NCBI GenBank assembly: GCA_900540305.1
Contig: UQFL01000077.1
Coordinates: 1 to 7,034 of the forward strand
Reading direction: 5' to 3'
Length of the DNA stretch: 7,034 bases
DNA from: an uncultured Oscillospiraceae bacterium
Lineage (GTDB): Bacteria; Bacillota; Clostridia; Oscillospirales; Acutalibacteraceae
Positions 6,532-7,034 of the stretch are shown here, in pieces (within the stretch, counting starts at the first letter, position 1; each line of letters begins with the position of its first letter). A program made the translations under genes and the position numbers. The notes below the pieces were generated by a model. The model saw only the letters and a list, made by a program, of their open reading frames with translations. It did not search any database and was not told the DNA's origin.

Positions 6532-6550
6532 ATTAACCACAATAAAAAAA

Positions 6551-7015
6551 TTAAAATTGATTATAAAACTCTTCGCCTGAAATATACCATTCTCCATCAA
6601 TTTTAACCATTTCAATATTGTCTTCTTCTACAGACCCGTAATAACTAAATTCACACAAAACTGTCGCAGTAGAATCGCTGGTCTTTACTACATCTACAAC
6701 TTTAATATCTATCTTTGGCAATTCTTCATAACTAAATGAATCATCCACTTCAGACAGAAAAGGTAACATATTAGAAATGTCGCTAATATCAATTCCCACA
6801 AGATCGCTCATTATAGAATTTGCTCCCGAATACAAAGCCTGAATGCTGGGATCAAAACACTCAATCATTCCGTCAATATCTGCGTTATTGTAAGATTGCT
6901 CAAATTTCTCAATAGTACTCTTTGGTGAATCATAATTCTTGAAAAATATAGTTGCACCTGTTGCTATGCAAACAATTATTATCAATGACACTATAATTTT
7001 AAAAATATTTTTCAT
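6551..7015 (-). CDS. Membrane-anchored protein with NTF2-like outer domain
   Basis: A 154-residue protein with one N-terminal hydrophobic segment (about 4-25, after MKN and before KNYDS) and an outer domain of about 125 residues. SPKSTIEKFEQSYNNADIDG (30-49) followed by a Cys-Phe-Asp-Pro and a C-terminal MVKIDGEWYIS strand matches the layout of small NTF2-like/DUF4878-type domains found in many Firmicutes lipoproteins and anchored proteins. Such domains usually bind or scaffold rather than catalyse. Cys16 lies in the hydrophobic segment, but IIVC is a poor lipobox (Val before Cys), so a transmembrane anchor is preferred over a lipoprotein. The frame allows a GTG at 7024, but that codon lies inside the Shine-Dalgarno region; the ATG at 7015, 8 bases after AGGAG, is the better start. 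Any promoter lies beyond the window edge. This is the first visible gene of the minus-strand run and may belong to a longer operon. Confidence 0.88.
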   Translation of the reverse strand: MKNIFKIIVSLIIIVCIATGATIFFKNYDSPKSTIEKFEQSYNNADIDGMIECFDPSIQALYSGANSIMSDLVGIDISDISNMLPFLSEVDDSFSYEELPKIDIKVVDVVKTSDSTATVLCEFSYYGSVEEDNIEMVKIDGEWYISGEEFYNQF

Positions 7016-7023
7016 AAAATACA

Positions 7024-7028
7024 CTCCT
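7024..7028 (-). promoter_or_regulatory. Shine-Dalgarno AGGAG deciding the start of the NTF2-like gene
   Basis: AGGAG on the minus strand is followed after 8 bases by the ATG at 7015. The alternative in-frame GTG at 7024 begins with the last G of this site and has no room for its own ribosome binding site, so it is very unlikely to be used. Confidence 0.85.
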
Positions 7029-7034
7029 ACAACC

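Noticed and set aside
6485..6550. Sigma-A promoter in the intergenic gap
   Set aside because: The AT-rich sequence offers several partial -10 boxes, but none has a matching -35 box at 16-18 bases, so no promoter is called.
6960..6985. Lipoprotein signal peptide in the NTF2-like protein
   Set aside because: Cys16 is preceded by IIV rather than a small residue at -1, so the lipobox rule is not met; a membrane anchor fits better.

Overview
The window is AT-rich (roughly one-third G+C by eye) and reads as chromosomal or element DNA from an uncultured Firmicute, probably a gut Clostridia/Ruminococcaceae-type bacterium. The grounds are AGGAG-type Shine-Dalgarno sites, AT-biased codons, and two proteins opening with the short 'CxxC...' zinc ribbon followed by membrane segments, an architecture common in that group. 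The first 26 bases are not biological: they are the end of an Illumina Nextera (Tn5) read-1 adapter, so real sequence begins near position 27 and the left edge is a contig end.

All six genes lie on the minus strand and read from right to left as one probable operon. In transcription order they are: (1) a small membrane-anchored protein with an NTF2-like outer domain (7015-6551); (2) a zinc-ribbon protein with a PH-like region and four membrane segments (6484-5369); (3) a 95-residue protein of unknown function with a GTG start (5323-5036); (4) a 631-residue protein with a HEGRH zincin motif and a long acidic tail carrying 32-residue tandem repeats (5036-3141); (5) a soluble VirD4/TrwB/TraD-type ATPase with Walker A and B motifs but no membrane anchor (3132-1813); (6) a zinc-ribbon, single-pass membrane protein with a Tyr/Asp/Glu-rich outer stalk and a duplicated outer motif (1802-153). 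Genes 3-6 are packed very tightly: a 1-base TAATG overlap, then gaps of 8 and 10 bases in which the next Shine-Dalgarno overlaps the previous stop codon. Genes 1-3 are separated by 66 and 45 bases.

The combination is the interesting part. A coupling-protein-like ATPase sits directly downstream of a candidate zinc metallopeptidase that has no signal peptide but has a disordered acidic tail, next to a small partner gene and between two zinc-ribbon membrane proteins. One reading is an effector-delivery or membrane-associated proteolytic module built around an orphan type IV coupling ATPase. No relaxase, VirB4, integrase or other conjugation gene is visible, but both ends are cut, so a larger element cannot be excluded. 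The function of the whole is inference; individual domain calls range from strong (ATPase) to unknown (the 95-residue protein).
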